Shown here one piece after another: positions 47,237 through 58,032 of a stretch of 64,000 nt of DNA. The translations under genes were made by a program, and so were the position numbers. Source of the DNA: Yersinia mollaretii ATCC 43969 (GTDB lineage: Bacteria; Pseudomonadota; Gammaproteobacteria; Enterobacterales; Enterobacteriaceae); contig NZ_CP054043.1 of the NCBI RefSeq assembly GCF_013282725.1, forward strand, positions 1,984,001 to 2,048,000, in the 5' to 3' direction. Within the stretch, counting starts at the first letter, position 1; each line of letters starts with the position of its first letter. Under the pieces are notes generated by a model that saw only the letters and a list, made by a program, of their open reading frames with translations, was not told where the DNA came from and did not search any database.

Positions 47237-49036
47237 ATGACCCACACACTAGAGCAATACCACCTTGTGCGCCGTCTGCGCCAGCAAATCAGCAATCGTG
47301 CCGATCAGATAGCCTTCCGTGAATGGTCACCAGAAGGCGAAAAACAGTTGAGCTGGCGTCAGGTTGACCAACACGTCACCCAAATTTCTACTGCACTACT
47401 CTCTTTGGATGCAGCAATTCAAGAGCGTATTGGGATTTTTGCTGATAACAGCATGGCCTGGTCGTTGGCGGATTTAGCTATTTTGCAATTGCGCGGCGTG
47501 AGTGTTCCCTTGTATGCCACTAATACCACGGCTCAGGCAGCCTATGTGCTCAATGATGCTGATGTGCGTATTTTATTCGTCGGTGGGCAAACGCAATATG
47601 ATGTCGCAACCACGCTAAAGCCACTGTGCCCGCAGTTGACTCAGATTATCGTATTAGATCCCGCCGTCGATTTACGTGGCTGTGAATACGCCCAGCATTT
47701 AGCTGATTTTGAGCAGCAACCCGATGCCGTACAGCAGCATCTATTGACGACACGTATAGAGAGCTGCGATTTAGATGATCTGTTCACGCTGATTTATACC
47801 TCTGGTACCACGGGTGAACCTAAAGGTGTGATGTTGGATTACCGTAATATGGCGGCCCAACTCTACTTACACGATCAGCGCTTAACCCTGACAGTCGATG
47901 ATGTTTCCCTCAGTTTCTTGCCGTTATCCCATGTATTTGAGCGGGCTTGGAGCTTCTATGTGATGCATACCGGCGCGCAGAACGTCTATATCCGTGATAC
48001 GGATTGGGTGCGCCCCGCGATGCAGGCCGTAAAACCCACCGTTATGTGTGCGGTTCCCCGCTTTTACGAGAAAGTGTTCAGTGCCATCAATGACAAAGTT
48101 GCGCTGGCAAAATGGCACCGCCGAATACTGTTCCGTTGGGCGGTCGGCTGTGGCGAACGCAAATTCCAAAACCTGCAGCATGGGCAAACCGTATCGCCAC
48201 TATCCGAGCTGACGTATAAGCTGGCGGATCGTTTGGTATTAAGCAAGTTACGGGGCTTATTGGGCGGAAAAGTGCGCTTTCTACCGGCGGCGGGCGCGCG
48301 GCTAGATGACAATATTATTCTGTTTTTCCAAGCTATCGGCATCAATATTAAGTACGGTTATGGCATGACGGAAACCTGTGCGACGGTTTCTTGTTGGGAA
48401 GAGAAAAACTTCTGTTTCGGCTCTATTGGCAAGCCACTGCCGGGGATTGATGTCCGCTTAGGCGCTGAAAATGAGATTCAAGTCCGTGGCCCGATTGTCA
48501 TGCGCGGCTATTTTAAAAAGCCGCAAGAGACGGCCGAATCATTCACCGAAGATGGCTGGCTCAAAACCGGTGATGCCGGAGCTCTGGACGCTCAAGGTAA
48601 TCTATTCATCACTGAGCGCTTAAAAGATCTGATGAAAACCTCGGGTGGAAAGTACATTGCACCACAAATGATTGAAGGCACCCTCGGTCAGGACCGTTTT
48701 ATCGAACAAGTCGCGATTATTGCGGATACGCGTAAGTTTGTGTCGGCGCTGATTGTTCCGTGTTTTGAGTCACTGGAAGAGTATGCACGTTCGATAAATC
48801 TGAAGTATCACGATAGATTGGAGCTATTACGCCATAGCCATATTGTCAGTTTGTTCGAACAACGGCTGAAAGAGATGCAAAAAGAACTGGCGCTGTTTGA
48901 GCAGGTTAAGCGTTTTACGTTATTGCCACAGGCATTCACCATGGAGACAGGTGAGCTGACACCTACCATGAAGTTGCGGCGTAAAATCATTCTCCAGCGT
49001 TATCAGAATGAAATTGACTCTATGTACCGTGACTGA
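47237..49036 (+). CDS. Long-chain fatty-acid CoA ligase (AMP-forming)
   Basis: Adenylate-forming enzyme of 599 residues of the long-chain acyl-CoA synthetase (FAA1-like) group. It has the AMP-binding P-loop IYTSGTTGEPKGVM near residue 190, the motif GYGMTETCATVSCW, the hinge region GWLKTGDAGALD and ITERLKDLMKTSGGKYIAPQ. It is not FadD itself. The substrate is inferred from family only. It stands alone with its own terminator. ATG follows GAGCGGCG, a weak ribosome site. It may be membrane-associated, but no helix is seen. Confidence 0.88.
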   Translation: MTHTLEQYHLVRRLRQQISNRADQIAFREWSPEGEKQLSWRQVDQHVTQISTALLSLDAAIQERIGIFADNSMAWSLADLAILQLRGVSVPLYATNTTAQAAYVLNDADVRILFVGGQTQYDVATTLKPLCPQLTQIIVLDPAVDLRGCEYAQHLADFEQQPDAVQQHLLTTRIESCDLDDLFTLIYTSGTTGEPKGVMLDYRNMAAQLYLHDQRLTLTVDDVSLSFLPLSHVFERAWSFYVMHTGAQNVYIRDTDWVRPAMQAVKPTVMCAVPRFYEKVFSAINDKVALAKWHRRILFRWAVGCGERKFQNLQHGQTVSPLSELTYKLADRLVLSKLRGLLGGKVRFLPAAGARLDDNIILFFQAIGINIKYGYGMTETCATVSCWEEKNFCFGSIGKPLPGIDVRLGAENEIQVRGPIVMRGYFKKPQETAESFTEDGWLKTGDAGALDAQGNLFITERLKDLMKTSGGKYIAPQMIEGTLGQDRFIEQVAIIADTRKFVSALIVPCFESLEEYARSINLKYHDRLELLRHSHIVSLFEQRLKEMQKELALFEQVKRFTLLPQAFTMETGELTPTMKLRRKIILQRYQNEIDSMYRD

Positions 49037-49052
49037 TTTATCAATCTCCTGA

Positions 49053-49098
49053 CAGCAATCCCCCTCTCTCCCTATTAATAGTGGGGATTGCTGTTTTT
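49053..49098 (+). terminator. Terminator after the acyl-CoA ligase gene
   Basis: Eleven-pair stem CAGCAATCCCC/GGGGATTGCTG around an 18-base loop, followed by five T, 17 bases after the stop. Confidence 0.88.
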
Positions 49099-49474
49099 AC
49101 GTTCAAAAACTCACTTTTGCTACCCATTTATGTGTAGTACCTATCATAATTCTGAATCCAACGCGTAAAAATCCACAGCCTGATTAAGTTCTATAATTGG
49201 CTATCAATGCGACGTAAAACACAAGATGGCGGATGCTAAAGCAGTGTTTTATCTTTGTAACGAGCACAAATCCAGAGTGTGACTGACGGAATTGTCTTTA
49301 GGGCAGAGAATTGCTGTTTGCCTGCCGTAAATTCTGACGTTATGTTAATAAGTTAGTTACCCTAACAATAACAAACTAAGAATAGGAATAAGGGGCGTTG
49401 TGCCTTTCCTACAGGAACCCGTGGAAATGATTTCCCGTTATCCGATGAGCAAACTAAGCCTGGAGGCAAAACCC
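49099..49474. promoter_or_regulatory. ilvIH leader region
   Basis: Gene-free stretch of 376 bases before ilvI. In E. coli the ilvIH promoter is activated by Lrp through several sites upstream; I could not place Lrp sites by eye. From 49400 the sequence is an open frame fused to ilvI, which could be untranslated leader. Confidence 0.5.
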
Positions 49475-51202
49475 ATGGAGATGTTGTCAGGAGCCGAGAT
49501 GGTTGTCCGATCGTTAATCGATCAGGGCGTTAAGCATGTGTTCGGTTATCCCGGCGGGGCCGTACTTGATATCTACGATGCCCTGCACACGGTTGGCGGC
49601 ATCGATCACGTGCTGGTGCGCCATGAACAAGGTGCGGTACACATGGCTGATGGTTATGCGCGGGCAACCGGCGAAGTCGGCGTGGTGCTGGTCACTTCCG
49701 GCCCCGGTGCAACCAATGCGATTACCGGTATTGCCACGGCCTATATGGACTCCGTGCCGATGGTGGTGCTTTCTGGTCAGGTGCCTAGCTCGTTGATTGG
49801 CTATGACGCTTTCCAAGAGTGCGACATGGTGGGGATCTCCCGCCCGGTGGTCAAACACAGCTTCTTGGTTAAACGCACGGAAGATATTCCGACGGTACTG
49901 AAAAAGGCATTTTATCTGGCTTCGACAGGTCGCCCAGGTCCAGTAGTGATTGATCTACCGAAAGATATTGTCGGGCCTGCGGTCAAAATGCCTTACGCCT
50001 ATCCAGAACAGGTTAGCTTGCGCTCCTATAATCCGACAGTGCAAGGTCACCGTGGGCAGATTAAACGCGCGCTGCAAACTATTCTTGCGGCCAAAAGACC
50101 GATTATGTATGTCGGTGGCGGGGCAATAAATTCAGCCTGCCACGAAGAGCTATTGGCGTTTGCCGAGAAGTTGAATCTTCCGGTCACCAGCTCGCTGATG
50201 GGGCTGGGGAGCTTCCCTGGAACACATCGCCAAAGTGTTGGCATGTTGGGGATGCACGGGACGTTTGAAGCCAATATGGCCATGCACAATACGGATCTGA
50301 TTTTCGCCGTTGGTGTGCGCTTTGATGATCGTACCACCAATAATCTGGCTAAGTATTGCCCGGATGCTACTGTGGTGCATATCGATATCGACCCGACGTC
50401 AATCTCAAAAACCGTCAATGCAGATATTCCGATTGTCGGTGATGCCAAGCAAGTGTTAGTACAAATGCTGGATCTGTTACCGCAGATCGATTGCGCACAA
50501 GATTTTGATAGCTTACGTGACTGGTGGCAATCCATCGAACAGTGGCGCGCTCGCAATTGTCTGGGCTACAACAAAGAGAGTGGCAAGATCAAACCACAAG
50601 CGGTGATCGAAACACTGCACCGCCTGACCAAAGGTGATGCTTATGTCACGTCAGATGTGGGTCAACACCAGATGTTCGCCGCGCTTTACTATCCATTTGA
50701 TAAACCACGCCATTGGATCAACTCCGGCGGTTTAGGCACCATGGGCTTCGGTCTACCGGCGGCACTTGGAGTTAAACTGGCGTTACCGGATGAAACTGTG
50801 GTGTGTGTCACCGGTGATGGCAGCATCCAGATGAATATTCAGGAGTTATCCACCGCGCTGCAATATAACTTGCCGGTACTGGTACTGAACCTGAATAACC
50901 GCTATCTCGGCATGGTGAAGCAGTGGCAGGATATGATCTATTCAGGCCGTCATTCACAGTCTTATATGGATTCACTGCCTGATTTTGTCAAATTGGCTGA
51001 AGCCTATGGTCACATCGGTATTGCGATCCGCACGCCGGAAGAGCTGGAAAGTAAGTTAGCTGATGCTTTGTCACAATTATCCGAGACGAATCGTCTGGTG
51101 TTTGTGGATGTGACTGTCGACGAAACGGAGCATGTTTACCCGATGCAGATTCGCGGTGGTGGCATGGACGAAATGTGGCTTAGCAAAACGGAGAGGACAT
51201 AA
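49475..51202 (+). CDS. ilvI: Acetolactate synthase III large subunit
   Basis: Thiamin diphosphate enzyme, first common step of valine, leucine and isoleucine synthesis. The 575-residue protein has the N-terminal [17 protein letters not shown] with the catalytic glutamate in [17 protein letters not shown]-site segments, and the ThDP motif [13 protein letters not shown]...LNNRYLGM. The start at 49475 (MEMLSGAEM) has GGAGG nine bases before it and equals E. coli. In-frame GTG/ATG codons at 49400, 49427 and 49445 are possible longer starts. It pairs with ilvH. Confidence 0.96.
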   Translation: MEMLSGAEMVVRSLIDQGVKHVFGYPGGAVLDIYDALHTVGGIDHVLVRHEQGAVHMADGYARATGEVGVVLVTSGPGATNAITGIATAYMDSVPMVVLSGQVPSSLIGYDAFQECDMVGISRPVVKHSFLVKRTEDIPTVLKKAFYLASTGRPGPVVIDLPKDIVGPAVKMPYAYPEQVSLRSYNPTVQGHRGQIKRALQTILAAKRPIMYVGGGAINSACHEELLAFAEKLNLPVTSSLMGLGSFPGTHRQSVGMLGMHGTFEANMAMHNTDLIFAVGVRFDDRTTNNLAKYCPDATVVHIDIDPTSISKTVNADIPIVGDAKQVLVQMLDLLPQIDCAQDFDSLRDWWQSIEQWRARNCLGYNKESGKIKPQAVIETLHRLTKGDAYVTSDVGQHQMFAALYYPFDKPRHWINSGGLGTMGFGLPAALGVKLALPDETVVCVTGDGSIQMNIQELSTALQYNLPVLVLNLNNRYLGMVKQWQDMIYSGRHSQSYMDSLPDFVKLAEAYGHIGIAIRTPEELESKLADALSQLSETNRLVFVDVTVDETEHVYPMQIRGGGMDEMWLSKTERT

Positions 51203-51204
51203 TT

Positions 51205-51699
51205 ATGCGCCGCCGGATTTTATCAGTTCTGCTGGAAAACGAATCAGGTGCTCTATCACGTGTTGTGGGCCTGTTTTCTCAGCGCGGTTATAACATTGAG
51301 AGCTTGACTGTTGCGCCGACCGACGATCCAACGCTGTCTCGAATGACCATCCAAACTGTGGGTGATGCCAAGGTTCTGGAGCAGATCGAAAAACAGCTAC
51401 ACAAGCTGGTGGATGTTTTGCGGGTCAGCGAGTTGGTTTCCGGCTCACATGTTGAACGCGAAATCATGTTGGTTAAATTGCAGGCCAATGGTTACGGGCG
51501 TGAAGAGGTGAAGCGTTGCACTGAAATCTTCCGTGGGCAGATTGTCGATGTGACCGCCACGCTCTATACCGTCCAACTGGCTGGGACCAGCGATAAACTG
51601 GATGCATTTTTAAATGCTGTGCGGGAAGTGGCCGAAATTGTGGAAGTTGCCCGCTCCGGTATTGTTGGTGTCTCCCGTGGCGACAAGATTATGCGTTAA
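51205..51699 (+). CDS. ilvH: Acetolactate synthase III small subunit
   Basis: Regulatory subunit that gives valine sensitivity and raises activity of IlvI. The 164-residue protein has an N-terminal ACT domain ([37 protein letters not shown]) and the C-terminal ACT-like half. It starts two bases after the ilvI stop with GGAG upstream, so the two are made together. Confidence 0.97.
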   Translation: MRRRILSVLLENESGALSRVVGLFSQRGYNIESLTVAPTDDPTLSRMTIQTVGDAKVLEQIEKQLHKLVDVLRVSELVSGSHVEREIMLVKLQANGYGREEVKRCTEIFRGQIVDVTATLYTVQLAGTSDKLDAFLNAVREVAEIVEVARSGIVGVSRGDKIMR

Positions 51700-51736
51700 C
51701 CATGGTGATTTATTCTGACTAGCATCAAATTATCAG

Positions 51737-51765
51737 GCTCGGCAGACATGCTGAGCTTTTTTTTT
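51737..51765 (+). terminator. Terminator after ilvIH
   Basis: GCTCGGCA/TGCTGAGC stem with one G-T pair and loop GACA, followed by nine T, 38 bases after the ilvH stop. Confidence 0.92.
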
Positions 51766-51869
51766 CTTATTATTTAACCAAGATAGCGTTATATGGCGGT
51801 TAAAGCAGTTGCTCAATAGTGAGTTCTGCGGTTAGATCGACAGAGCGCAATATCCGTAGTTAAACTATG

Positions 51870-51980
51870 TCTATAGGTTCTATGATCTATAGGTTCGATG
51901 GTTTATCAGTTCGATGGTTTAGCCGTAACGCTCCGGTTTATCGACGGATTGAGAGATTCCGAGAGATTTTGAGATATTCC
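51870..51980. repeat. Short tandem repeats in the cra leader
   Basis: Three imperfect 16-base units follow each other at 51870, 51886 and 51902 (TCTATAGGTTCTATGA, TCTATAGGTTCGATGG, TTTATCAGTTCGATGG). Further down, three 10-base units GAGAGATTCC, GAGAGATTTT, GAGATATTCC lie at 51951-51980. They fill most of the gap between ilvIH and cra. Their periods suit repeated protein binding or recent duplication. Confidence 0.8.
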
Positions 51981-52034
51981 GCTCTGGCAGACATTATGCC
52001 TTTCATTACTTTATTGGGTTTATAAGGGGTCAAT

Positions 52035-53039
52035 GTGAAACTGGATGAAATCGCGCGTCTTGCGGGCGTTTCGCGCACCACCGCCAGTTATGTCATTAAT
52101 GGCAAAGCGAAACAGTACCGGGTCAGCGATAAAACAGTAGATAAAGTTATGGCTGTTGTCAGGGAACATAACTATCACCCAAATGCCGTTGCGGCGGGAT
52201 TGCGCGCGGGCAGAACCCGTTCGATCGGTTTGGTGATCCCGGATCTGGAGAACACCAGCTATACCCGCATCGCAAACTATCTTGAGCGCCAGGCTCGCCA
52301 GCGGGGCTACCAATTGTTGATCGCCTGTTCTGAGGATCAGCCCGATAATGAAATGCGTTGCATCGAGCACCTGTTGCAGCGCCAGGTTGACGCCATTATC
52401 GTTTCAACGGCTCTACCGCCAGAGCACCCTTTTTATCAGCGCTGGGCAAATGATCCATTGCCGATCATCGCCCTTGATCGCGCTCTTGACCGGGAGCACT
52501 TCATCAGCGTGGTGGGTGCCGATCAAGAAGATGCATTGATGTTGGCACAAGAATTACGAACTTTCCCCGCAGAATCAGTGCTGTACCTCGGTGCGTTACC
52601 TGAATTATCGGTGAGCTTCCTGCGAGAGATGGGCTTTCGTGAAGCGTGGAAGGATGATCCCCGTAAGGTCGACTACCTCTATGCCAATAGTTACGAACGC
52701 GAAGCCGCTGGTGTGCTGTTTGCAGAGTGGCTGAAGACCCACCCGATGCCACAGGCGCTGTTTACTACCTCATTCCAGCTGTTACAAGGCGTTATGGACG
52801 TCACCTTAAAGCAGAGCGGGCGCTTACCCAGCAATCTGGCGATCGCCACTTTTGGTGACAACGAATTGCTCGATTTCCTTGAATGCCCGGTATTGGCAGT
52901 CGCGCAGCGTCACCGTGATGTGGCTGAGCGCGTGTTGGAGTTGGTATTAGCCAGTTTGGACGAACCGCATAAACCGAAGCCCGGTTTAACGCGCATCCGG
53001 CGTAACCTGTTCCGCCGTGGCAGTTTGAGCCGTAAATAA
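52035..53039 (+). CDS. cra: Catabolite repressor/activator Cra (FruR)
   Basis: LacI-family regulator of central carbon flow, controlled by fructose 1-phosphate or fructose 1,6-bisphosphate. The 334-residue protein has the N-terminal helix-turn-helix [20 protein letters not shown] and the hinge, then the periplasmic-binding-like core ([28 protein letters not shown]). It starts at GTG, as in E. coli, with AAGGGG six bases upstream. It is near ilvIH and mraZ, the standard enteric place. Confidence 0.97.
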   Translation: MKLDEIARLAGVSRTTASYVINGKAKQYRVSDKTVDKVMAVVREHNYHPNAVAAGLRAGRTRSIGLVIPDLENTSYTRIANYLERQARQRGYQLLIACSEDQPDNEMRCIEHLLQRQVDAIIVSTALPPEHPFYQRWANDPLPIIALDRALDREHFISVVGADQEDALMLAQELRTFPAESVLYLGALPELSVSFLREMGFREAWKDDPRKVDYLYANSYEREAAGVLFAEWLKTHPMPQALFTTSFQLLQGVMDVTLKQSGRLPSNLAIATFGDNELLDFLECPVLAVAQRHRDVAERVLELVLASLDEPHKPKPGLTRIRRNLFRRGSLSRK

Positions 53040-53047
53040 TCTGCTAT

Positions 53048-53082
53048 CACGAATCAGGGTGCCGAGTGCACCCTGATTCGTG
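53048..53082. terminator. Perfect 15-bp hairpin between cra and alaE
   Basis: CACGAATCAGGGTGC and its exact reverse complement surround a five-base loop, starting 8 bases after the cra stop and ending 22 bases before the alaE stop. No U-tract follows on either side, so it may end transcription poorly or act as an mRNA end-stabiliser or protein site. Confidence 0.6.
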
Positions 53083-53104
53083 AGCTTGTATAAATCGCCC
53101 ATCA

Positions 53105-53545
53105 TTAGACATAGCCTGCAACGCGGAACAACCTCCGGCAATACTCCAAAAAGTAGCCATACGCCACACCCATCGCCATTGAAACCAAGGCGTTACTGGT
53201 TACTGCCGTGGTAATTTGCTCCAAATCAGCCCCAACAGACCATAAAATCAGCGCATAGACCGGTGACTGGAAACTGACATAGGCCAGTAGGTCTGCCAGA
53301 TTTCTTGCCCAAAAATGTTCCCCAGCATGGCGATGTGCAAAACGAATGAATGCATCGCGATACACACCATAAGGCCAAGCGATAAGGATATTGACCGGTA
53401 TCGAGACCAGACGGGAAGAGAGTGACTGCTGGAAGGTCATTCCCGAGATCACTATTTCAATTATCATACCGATGACAAAACAATACACCACGAGTGCGAA
53501 AGTATCGGCTGCGGCACTACGCAGACGGGACCCAGTTGAAAACAT
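53105..53545 (-). CDS. alaE: L-alanine exporter AlaE
   Basis: Inner-membrane exporter that guards against toxic L-alanine levels. The 146-residue protein has about four membrane helices and the family segments [47 protein letters not shown] and [12 protein letters not shown], clearly like E. coli AlaE. ATG at 53545 is chosen because GGGAG lies nine bases before it; ATGs at 53551 and 53575 are in frame. In E. coli alaE lies elsewhere (near stpA), so its place beside cra is different here. Confidence 0.9.
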   Translation of the reverse strand: MFSTGSRLRSAAADTFALVVYCFVIGMIIEIVISGMTFQQSLSSRLVSIPVNILIAWPYGVYRDAFIRFAHRHAGEHFWARNLADLLAYVSFQSPVYALILWSVGADLEQITTAVTSNALVSMAMGVAYGYFLEYCRRLFRVAGYV

Positions 53546-54377
53546 CGTCATTAACTCCCTACTTGGGGTAAACATCTGCTAAAACGCCAATTAATAAGAT
53601 TATTAGCAGGGTTTATGTATTGCTCATCATTTGAAAGTTAGTTGATTGTATTGTATTTTTACTTTCAATGTAGTTTACAGTGCTATTGTTGGTAACATAA
53701 CCAGCTTAAAATTTTTATTTTTAACATTTGTTTTGTTTTTATACTTTATCCTGTAAGTAATCGGGTTTTTAGTGGTTTTTTAAATGGGGAAGGATCAGTT
53801 TTTTATTTAAAAACAAAAAGTTATGATTTATCGTTTGTCGTGAGGAAAATCCATGTAATCTAAGTCAAATTTAAAATAATCGATGAGAAAAAAACTATTT
53901 TGCGGTGTTCCCCTAATTTAAGATTTATCTGCCTGAAGACATTCATATTTCAGTGATACCTCAAAATAAGCGCCAATAATTTATTTCAAAATAGATTAAT
54001 CCTTGCGGCTTAATTGAAGTAAAATGCAGCGCCGATAACACTTGTTGTTCTCAAGGGTATTATTGTTTTGTCGTAGATTTTGCCGCTGACTTCGGCTGTT
54101 TTTCCTTAGAGAAGCCAGCAGATGCGGGTTTTGTACTCAGGCAGTTGAATTTTTCGCCGTACAATTTTCATACTGAAAATGAGACATTCCTTGCAGAAGG
54201 AAATAATGAGACAATTAATCGACAATTAATTATTTATTTAAGTAGCTGGAATTACTGGCGGAAAAATAGCCCGTTAATCATGACGTTAATTTCTATTTCA
54301 AGCACTAAAATAGCCCCTTCTACGAGATATATCTCAAAAACGGCCCATAAATATTGTCAAAGCGCCTCGGCTCTGGC
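53546..54377. other. Long AT-rich gene-free region between alaE and mraZ
   Basis: About 830 bases of low GC. A 78-codon frame at 54145 starts with TTG, has no ribosome site and looks like no known protein, so I leave it out. The alaE promoter must lie in the left part. I see no repeat or RNA gene. Confidence 0.6.
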
Positions 54378-54407
54378 TTGACAAGGTTTTCATACCATCC
54401 GTAAACT
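54378..54407 (+). promoter_or_regulatory. Pmra, promoter of the division and cell-wall cluster
   Basis: Perfect -35 TTGACA and -10 TAAACT (four of six) with an 18-base spacer, 62 bases before the mraZ ATG. In E. coli the promoter at this place drives the cluster down to ftsW and beyond. Confidence 0.8.
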
Positions 54408-54415
54408 CTTTAATG

Positions 54416-54440
54416 TGGGGATTTGTGGGGTAAAGTGGCG
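54416..54440 (+). promoter_or_regulatory. MraZ-box direct repeats
   Basis: TGGGG, TGGGG and TGGCG at 54416, 54426 and 54436 have an exact 10-base spacing in the mraZ leader. MraZ of E. coli binds TGGGN repeats with five-base spacers in the same place to repress its own operon. Confidence 0.8.
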
Positions 54441-54468
54441 AATTGGGTCATGAAGGGGTAACTCAGTC

Positions 54469-54927
54469 ATGTTTCGTGGTGCAACGATGGTTAACCTCGA
54501 CAGCAAAGGGCGGCTCGCCGTACCTACCCGTTATCGGGATTTGCTGAATGAGGAGTCGCAGGGCCAGATGGTCTGTACCATAGACCTTCACCAACCATGC
54601 CTGTTGCTTTATCCACTCCCTGAATGGGAAATCATTGAACAAAAATTATCTCGTCTGTCGAGCATGAATCCGGCTGAGCGTCGGGTTCAACGTTTGCTGT
54701 TAGGACATGCCAGTGAATGTCAGATGGATGGCGCTGGGCGCTTACTGATAGCAGGAACATTGCGTCAGCACGCCGGGCTGAATAAAGAAGTGATGCTGGT
54801 TGGGCAGTTCAACAAATTTGAGCTGTGGGATGAACAGACCTGGTATCAACAAGTCAAGGATGACATCGACGCAGAACAGTCGACTCAGGAACCTCTGTCT
54901 GAGCGGCTACAGGACTTATCGCTATAA
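54469..54927 (+). CDS. mraZ: Transcription regulator MraZ
   Basis: AbrB-like DNA-binding protein that represses its own operon. The 152-residue protein has two SpoVT/AbrB-type repeats, with DxxGR signatures at [17 protein letters not shown] (near 10) and [19 protein letters not shown] (near 87). It is first in the mra/fts cluster, two bases before rsmH. GGGG precedes the ATG at a fair distance. Confidence 0.97.
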   Translation: MFRGATMVNLDSKGRLAVPTRYRDLLNEESQGQMVCTIDLHQPCLLLYPLPEWEIIEQKLSRLSSMNPAERRVQRLLLGHASECQMDGAGRLLIAGTLRQHAGLNKEVMLVGQFNKFELWDEQTWYQQVKDDIDAEQSTQEPLSERLQDLSL

Positions 54928-54929
54928 GC

Positions 54930-55892
54930 ATGGTAGATAACAAAAAAATTGTAGATAACAACTACAAGCACACCAGCGTATTGCTGGATGAGGCCGTTAA
55001 TGGTCTGAACATCCGCGATAACGGCATCTATATTGACGGAACTTTTGGCCGTGGTGGCCATTCGCGTCTGATTTTGTCCCAACTTGGGCCAGAAGGGCGC
55101 TTGATAGCGATTGATCGCGACCCACAAGCGATTGAAGCCGCAAAATCTATTACCGATCCAAGATTCTCTATCGTACACGGTCCTTTTTCTGAATTAGCGC
55201 ATTATGTGCGGGAATTAGATTTAGTGGGCCGCATTGACGGAATTTTGCTGGATCTCGGTGTTTCATCCCCACAATTGGATGATCCTGAGCGTGGTTTCTC
55301 ATTTATGCGCGACGGGCCGCTGGACATGCGGATGGACCCCTCCCGTGGACTATCTGCCGCCGAATGGCTGATGAAAGCCAGCGCCGATGATATCGCTTGG
55401 GTGCTAAAGACCTTTGGCGAAGAGCGTTTTGCCAAGCGTCTGGCGAAGGCGATTGTTGAGCGCAATCTCACACAGCCGATGACACGTACCAAAGAGCTGG
55501 CGGATTTGATTGCTAACGCCAGCCCATTCCGCGAGAAGCATAAACACCCAGCGACCCGTAGCTTCCAGGCTATCCGTATCTATATCAACAGTGAGTTGGA
55601 AGAGATTGAGCGCGCACTGGATGGTGCCCATGAAGTGCTGGCACCTGAAGGTCGTTTGTCAGTGATTAGCTTCCACTCTCTTGAAGACCGCATTGTGAAG
55701 AATTTTATCCGTCAGCGCAGCCGTGGGCCACAGGTTCCAGCGGGATTGCCATTGACGGAAGCCCAGCTACGCAGCATGGGTGGGCGCACAATGAAATCCA
55801 TTGGCAAGATGATGCCAGCGGATGCCGAAGTGGCTGAGAACCCACGAGCACGTAGCTCAGTACTGCGCTTTGCTGAGAGGATCAAAGAGTGA
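54930..55892 (+). CDS. rsmH: 16S rRNA (cytosine-1402-N4)-methyltransferase
   Basis: Methylates N4 of C1402 in the 30S P-site. The 320-residue protein (MraW) has the SAM site [14 protein letters not shown] near residue 34, [13 protein letters not shown] near 107, the DMRMDP segment and [12 protein letters not shown] near 248. It starts seven residues earlier than E. coli (MVDNKKI). It overlaps ftsL by four bases. Confidence 0.97.
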   Translation: MVDNKKIVDNNYKHTSVLLDEAVNGLNIRDNGIYIDGTFGRGGHSRLILSQLGPEGRLIAIDRDPQAIEAAKSITDPRFSIVHGPFSELAHYVRELDLVGRIDGILLDLGVSSPQLDDPERGFSFMRDGPLDMRMDPSRGLSAAEWLMKASADDIAWVLKTFGEERFAKRLAKAIVERNLTQPMTRTKELADLIANASPFREKHKHPATRSFQAIRIYINSELEEIERALDGAHEVLAPEGRLSVISFHSLEDRIVKNFIRQRSRGPQVPAGLPLTEAQLRSMGGRTMKSIGKMMPADAEVAENPRARSSVLRFAERIKE

Positions 55893-56209
55893 TAGGCAAT
55901 GAACGCCACGGTTTAGTTGGAGTCATCGGCGGTGATTTACTCCGCAATGCGAAGATCCCGTTAATTTTACTGGTCGCGGTGTTGGTGTCTGCCATTTTTG
56001 TTGTGACCACCGCCCACCGCACTCGCTTGTTGACTGCTGAGCGTGAGCAGTTGGTACTGGAGCGGGATGCGCTGGACATTGAGTGGCGCAACCTGATTCT
56101 GGAAGAGAACGCATTGGGTGACCACAGTCGTGTTGAAAGTATCGCTACTGACAAGCTGAAGATGCAACATGTTGATCCTTCACAAGAAAACATTGTGGTT
56201 CAGCAATAG
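55889..56209 (+). CDS. ftsL: Cell division protein FtsL
   Basis: Bitopic division protein that joins FtsB and FtsQ and signals to FtsWI. It has 106 residues: a short cytoplasmic part, one membrane helix (about 24-42, [19 protein letters not shown]) and a periplasmic coiled coil ([18 protein letters not shown]). The start is GTG overlapping the rsmH stop (GTGA). It is about 15 residues shorter at the N-terminus than E. coli FtsL, which I recall as normal for Yersinia. Confidence 0.95.
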   Translation: MIGNERHGLVGVIGGDLLRNAKIPLILLVAVLVSAIFVVTTAHRTRLLTAEREQLVLERDALDIEWRNLILEENALGDHSRVESIATDKLKMQHVDPSQENIVVQQ

Positions 56210-56268
56210 GTTTTTCTCATCATAAAGGAAATAGTCGCCACCATGACTCTACGTTGCCAAGGTAACGC

Positions 56269-58032
56269 ATGAAAGCAGCGCGCCCCGGGAAGTTAAAGCG
56301 CCAAGAAGAACAAGCCAGCTTTATTAGCTGGCGTTTTGCGTTGCTGTGCGGCTGTATTTTATTGGCATTGGTCGGGTTGATGCTCCGTACCGCCTACCTG
56401 CAAGTGATCAATCCTGACAAGCTGGTGCGCGAGGGTGATATGCGCTCGCTGAGGGTACAAGCTGTGCCGACGGCGCGTGGCATGATAAGCGACCGCTCAG
56501 GCCGTCCATTGGCTGTTAGCGTGCCAGTCAATGCCGTCTGGGCCGACCCGAAAGAGCTAACCGAGCGCGGCGGCATCACATTGGACACGCGCTGGAAAGC
56601 GCTCTCTGACGCACTGGAAATCCCGCTAGACCAATTGGCAACCCGAATCAATGCCAACCCCAAAGGGCGCTTTGTCTATCTGGCACGCCAAGTTAACCCT
56701 GCCATTGGCGACTATATCCATAAGCTGAAATTACCCGGCATCTATTTGCGCCAAGAATCCCGCCGCTACTATCCCGCAGGTCAGGTGATGGCACACATTA
56801 TTGGCGTGACCAATATTGATAGCCAAGGCATTGAAGGCGTTGAGAAAAGTTTTGACCGCTGGCTCACAGGGCAACCGGGCGAGCGGACGGTACGTAAAGA
56901 CCGCTATGGCCGCGTCATCGAGGATATCTCTTCCGTTGATAGTCAGGCAGCACATAATCTGGTGTTGAGTGTTGATGAGCGCTTGCAGGCGCTGGTGTAT
57001 CGCGAACTGAATAATGCGGTGGCATTCAACAAAGCCGAATCAGGTACAGCGGTGTTAGTGGATGTGAATACTGGCGAAGTACTGGCGATGGCGAACAGCC
57101 CATCCTACAACCCAAACAACCTGACCGGTACGCCGAAAGACGCGATGCGTAACCGGGCCATAACCGATATTTTTGAACCCGGCTCGACAGTGAAGCCAAT
57201 GGTAGTGATGACGGCATTGCAGCACGGCGTTGTGAAAGAGAACAGCGTGCTGAACACCTTGCCGTACTTTGTTAACGGCCACCAGATTAAAGACGTGGCC
57301 CGTTACGCAGAGCTATCCGTGACCGGGATCTTGCAGAAGTCGAGTAACGTCGGTGTTTCTAAACTGGCGTTAGCGATGCCATCCTCAGCGTTAGTAGATA
57401 CTTACTCACGGTTTGGGTTTGGGAAAGCGACCAATTTGGGGTTGGTCGGAGAAAGCAGTGGCTTATATCCTAAAAAACAACGGTGGTCTGACATAGAGAG
57501 GGCCACCTTCTCTTTCGGCTACGGGCTAATGGTAACGCCGTTACAACTAGCGCGAGTCTATGCAACCATCGGCAGCATGGGGATTTATCGCCCGCTGTCG
57601 ATTACCAAAGTTGACCCGCCAGTGGCCGGTGAGCGCATTTTCCCTGAACCGCTGGTACGCACCGTGGTTCATATGATGGAGAGTGTGGCATTACCTGGCG
57701 GCGGGGGCACCAAAGCGGCCATCAAAGGCTACCGTATTGCCATTAAAACCGGTACCGCCAAGAAAGTCGGCCCGGATGGCAAATATATGGACCGATACCT
57801 CGCTTACACCGCTGGCGTAGCGCCCGCGAGTAACCCTCGATTTGCTCTGGTTGTGGTTATCAATGACCCGCAGGCAGGGAAATATTACGGTGGTGCGGTT
57901 TCTGCACCGGTGTTCGGTGCCATCATGGGCGGCGTATTACGCACCATGAACATCGAGCCAGATGCGTTACCCACTGGTGATAAAAGCGAATTAGTGATTA
58001 ATACAAAAGAGGGTTCAGGTGGCAGATCGTAA
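56269..58032 (+). CDS. ftsI: Septal transpeptidase PBP3
   Basis: Class B penicillin-binding protein that cross-links septal peptidoglycan with FtsW. The 587-residue protein has one N-terminal membrane helix (about 23-43), a pedestal domain, and the transpeptidase motifs in order: STVKP with the active serine (near 306), SSN in QKSSNVGVS, and KTGT in AIKTGTAKK. It overlaps murE by 14 bases. There is 59 bases between ftsL and this start. Confidence 0.97.
   Translation: MKAARPGKLKRQEEQASFISWRFALLCGCILLALVGLMLRTAYLQVINPDKLVREGDMRSLRVQAVPTARGMISDRSGRPLAVSVPVNAVWADPKELTERGGITLDTRWKALSDALEIPLDQLATRINANPKGRFVYLARQVNPAIGDYIHKLKLPGIYLRQESRRYYPAGQVMAHIIGVTNIDSQGIEGVEKSFDRWLTGQPGERTVRKDRYGRVIEDISSVDSQAAHNLVLSVDERLQALVYRELNNAVAFNKAESGTAVLVDVNTGEVLAMANSPSYNPNNLTGTPKDAMRNRAITDIFEPGSTVKPMVVMTALQHGVVKENSVLNTLPYFVNGHQIKDVARYAELSVTGILQKSSNVGVSKLALAMPSSALVDTYSRFGFGKATNLGLVGESSGLYPKKQRWSDIERATFSFGYGLMVTPLQLARVYATIGSMGIYRPLSITKVDPPVAGERIFPEPLVRTVVHMMESVALPGGGGTKAAIKGYRIAIKTGTAKKVGPDGKYMDRYLAYTAGVAPASNPRFALVVVINDPQAGKYYGGAVSAPVFGAIMGGVLRTMNIEPDALPTGDKSELVINTKEGSGGRS

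Noticed and set aside
54145..54381. 78-codon open frame in the alaE-mraZ gap
   Set aside because: Starts with TTG, has no ribosome site, shows no recognisable motif, and lies in AT-rich DNA where its composition is that of the spacer.
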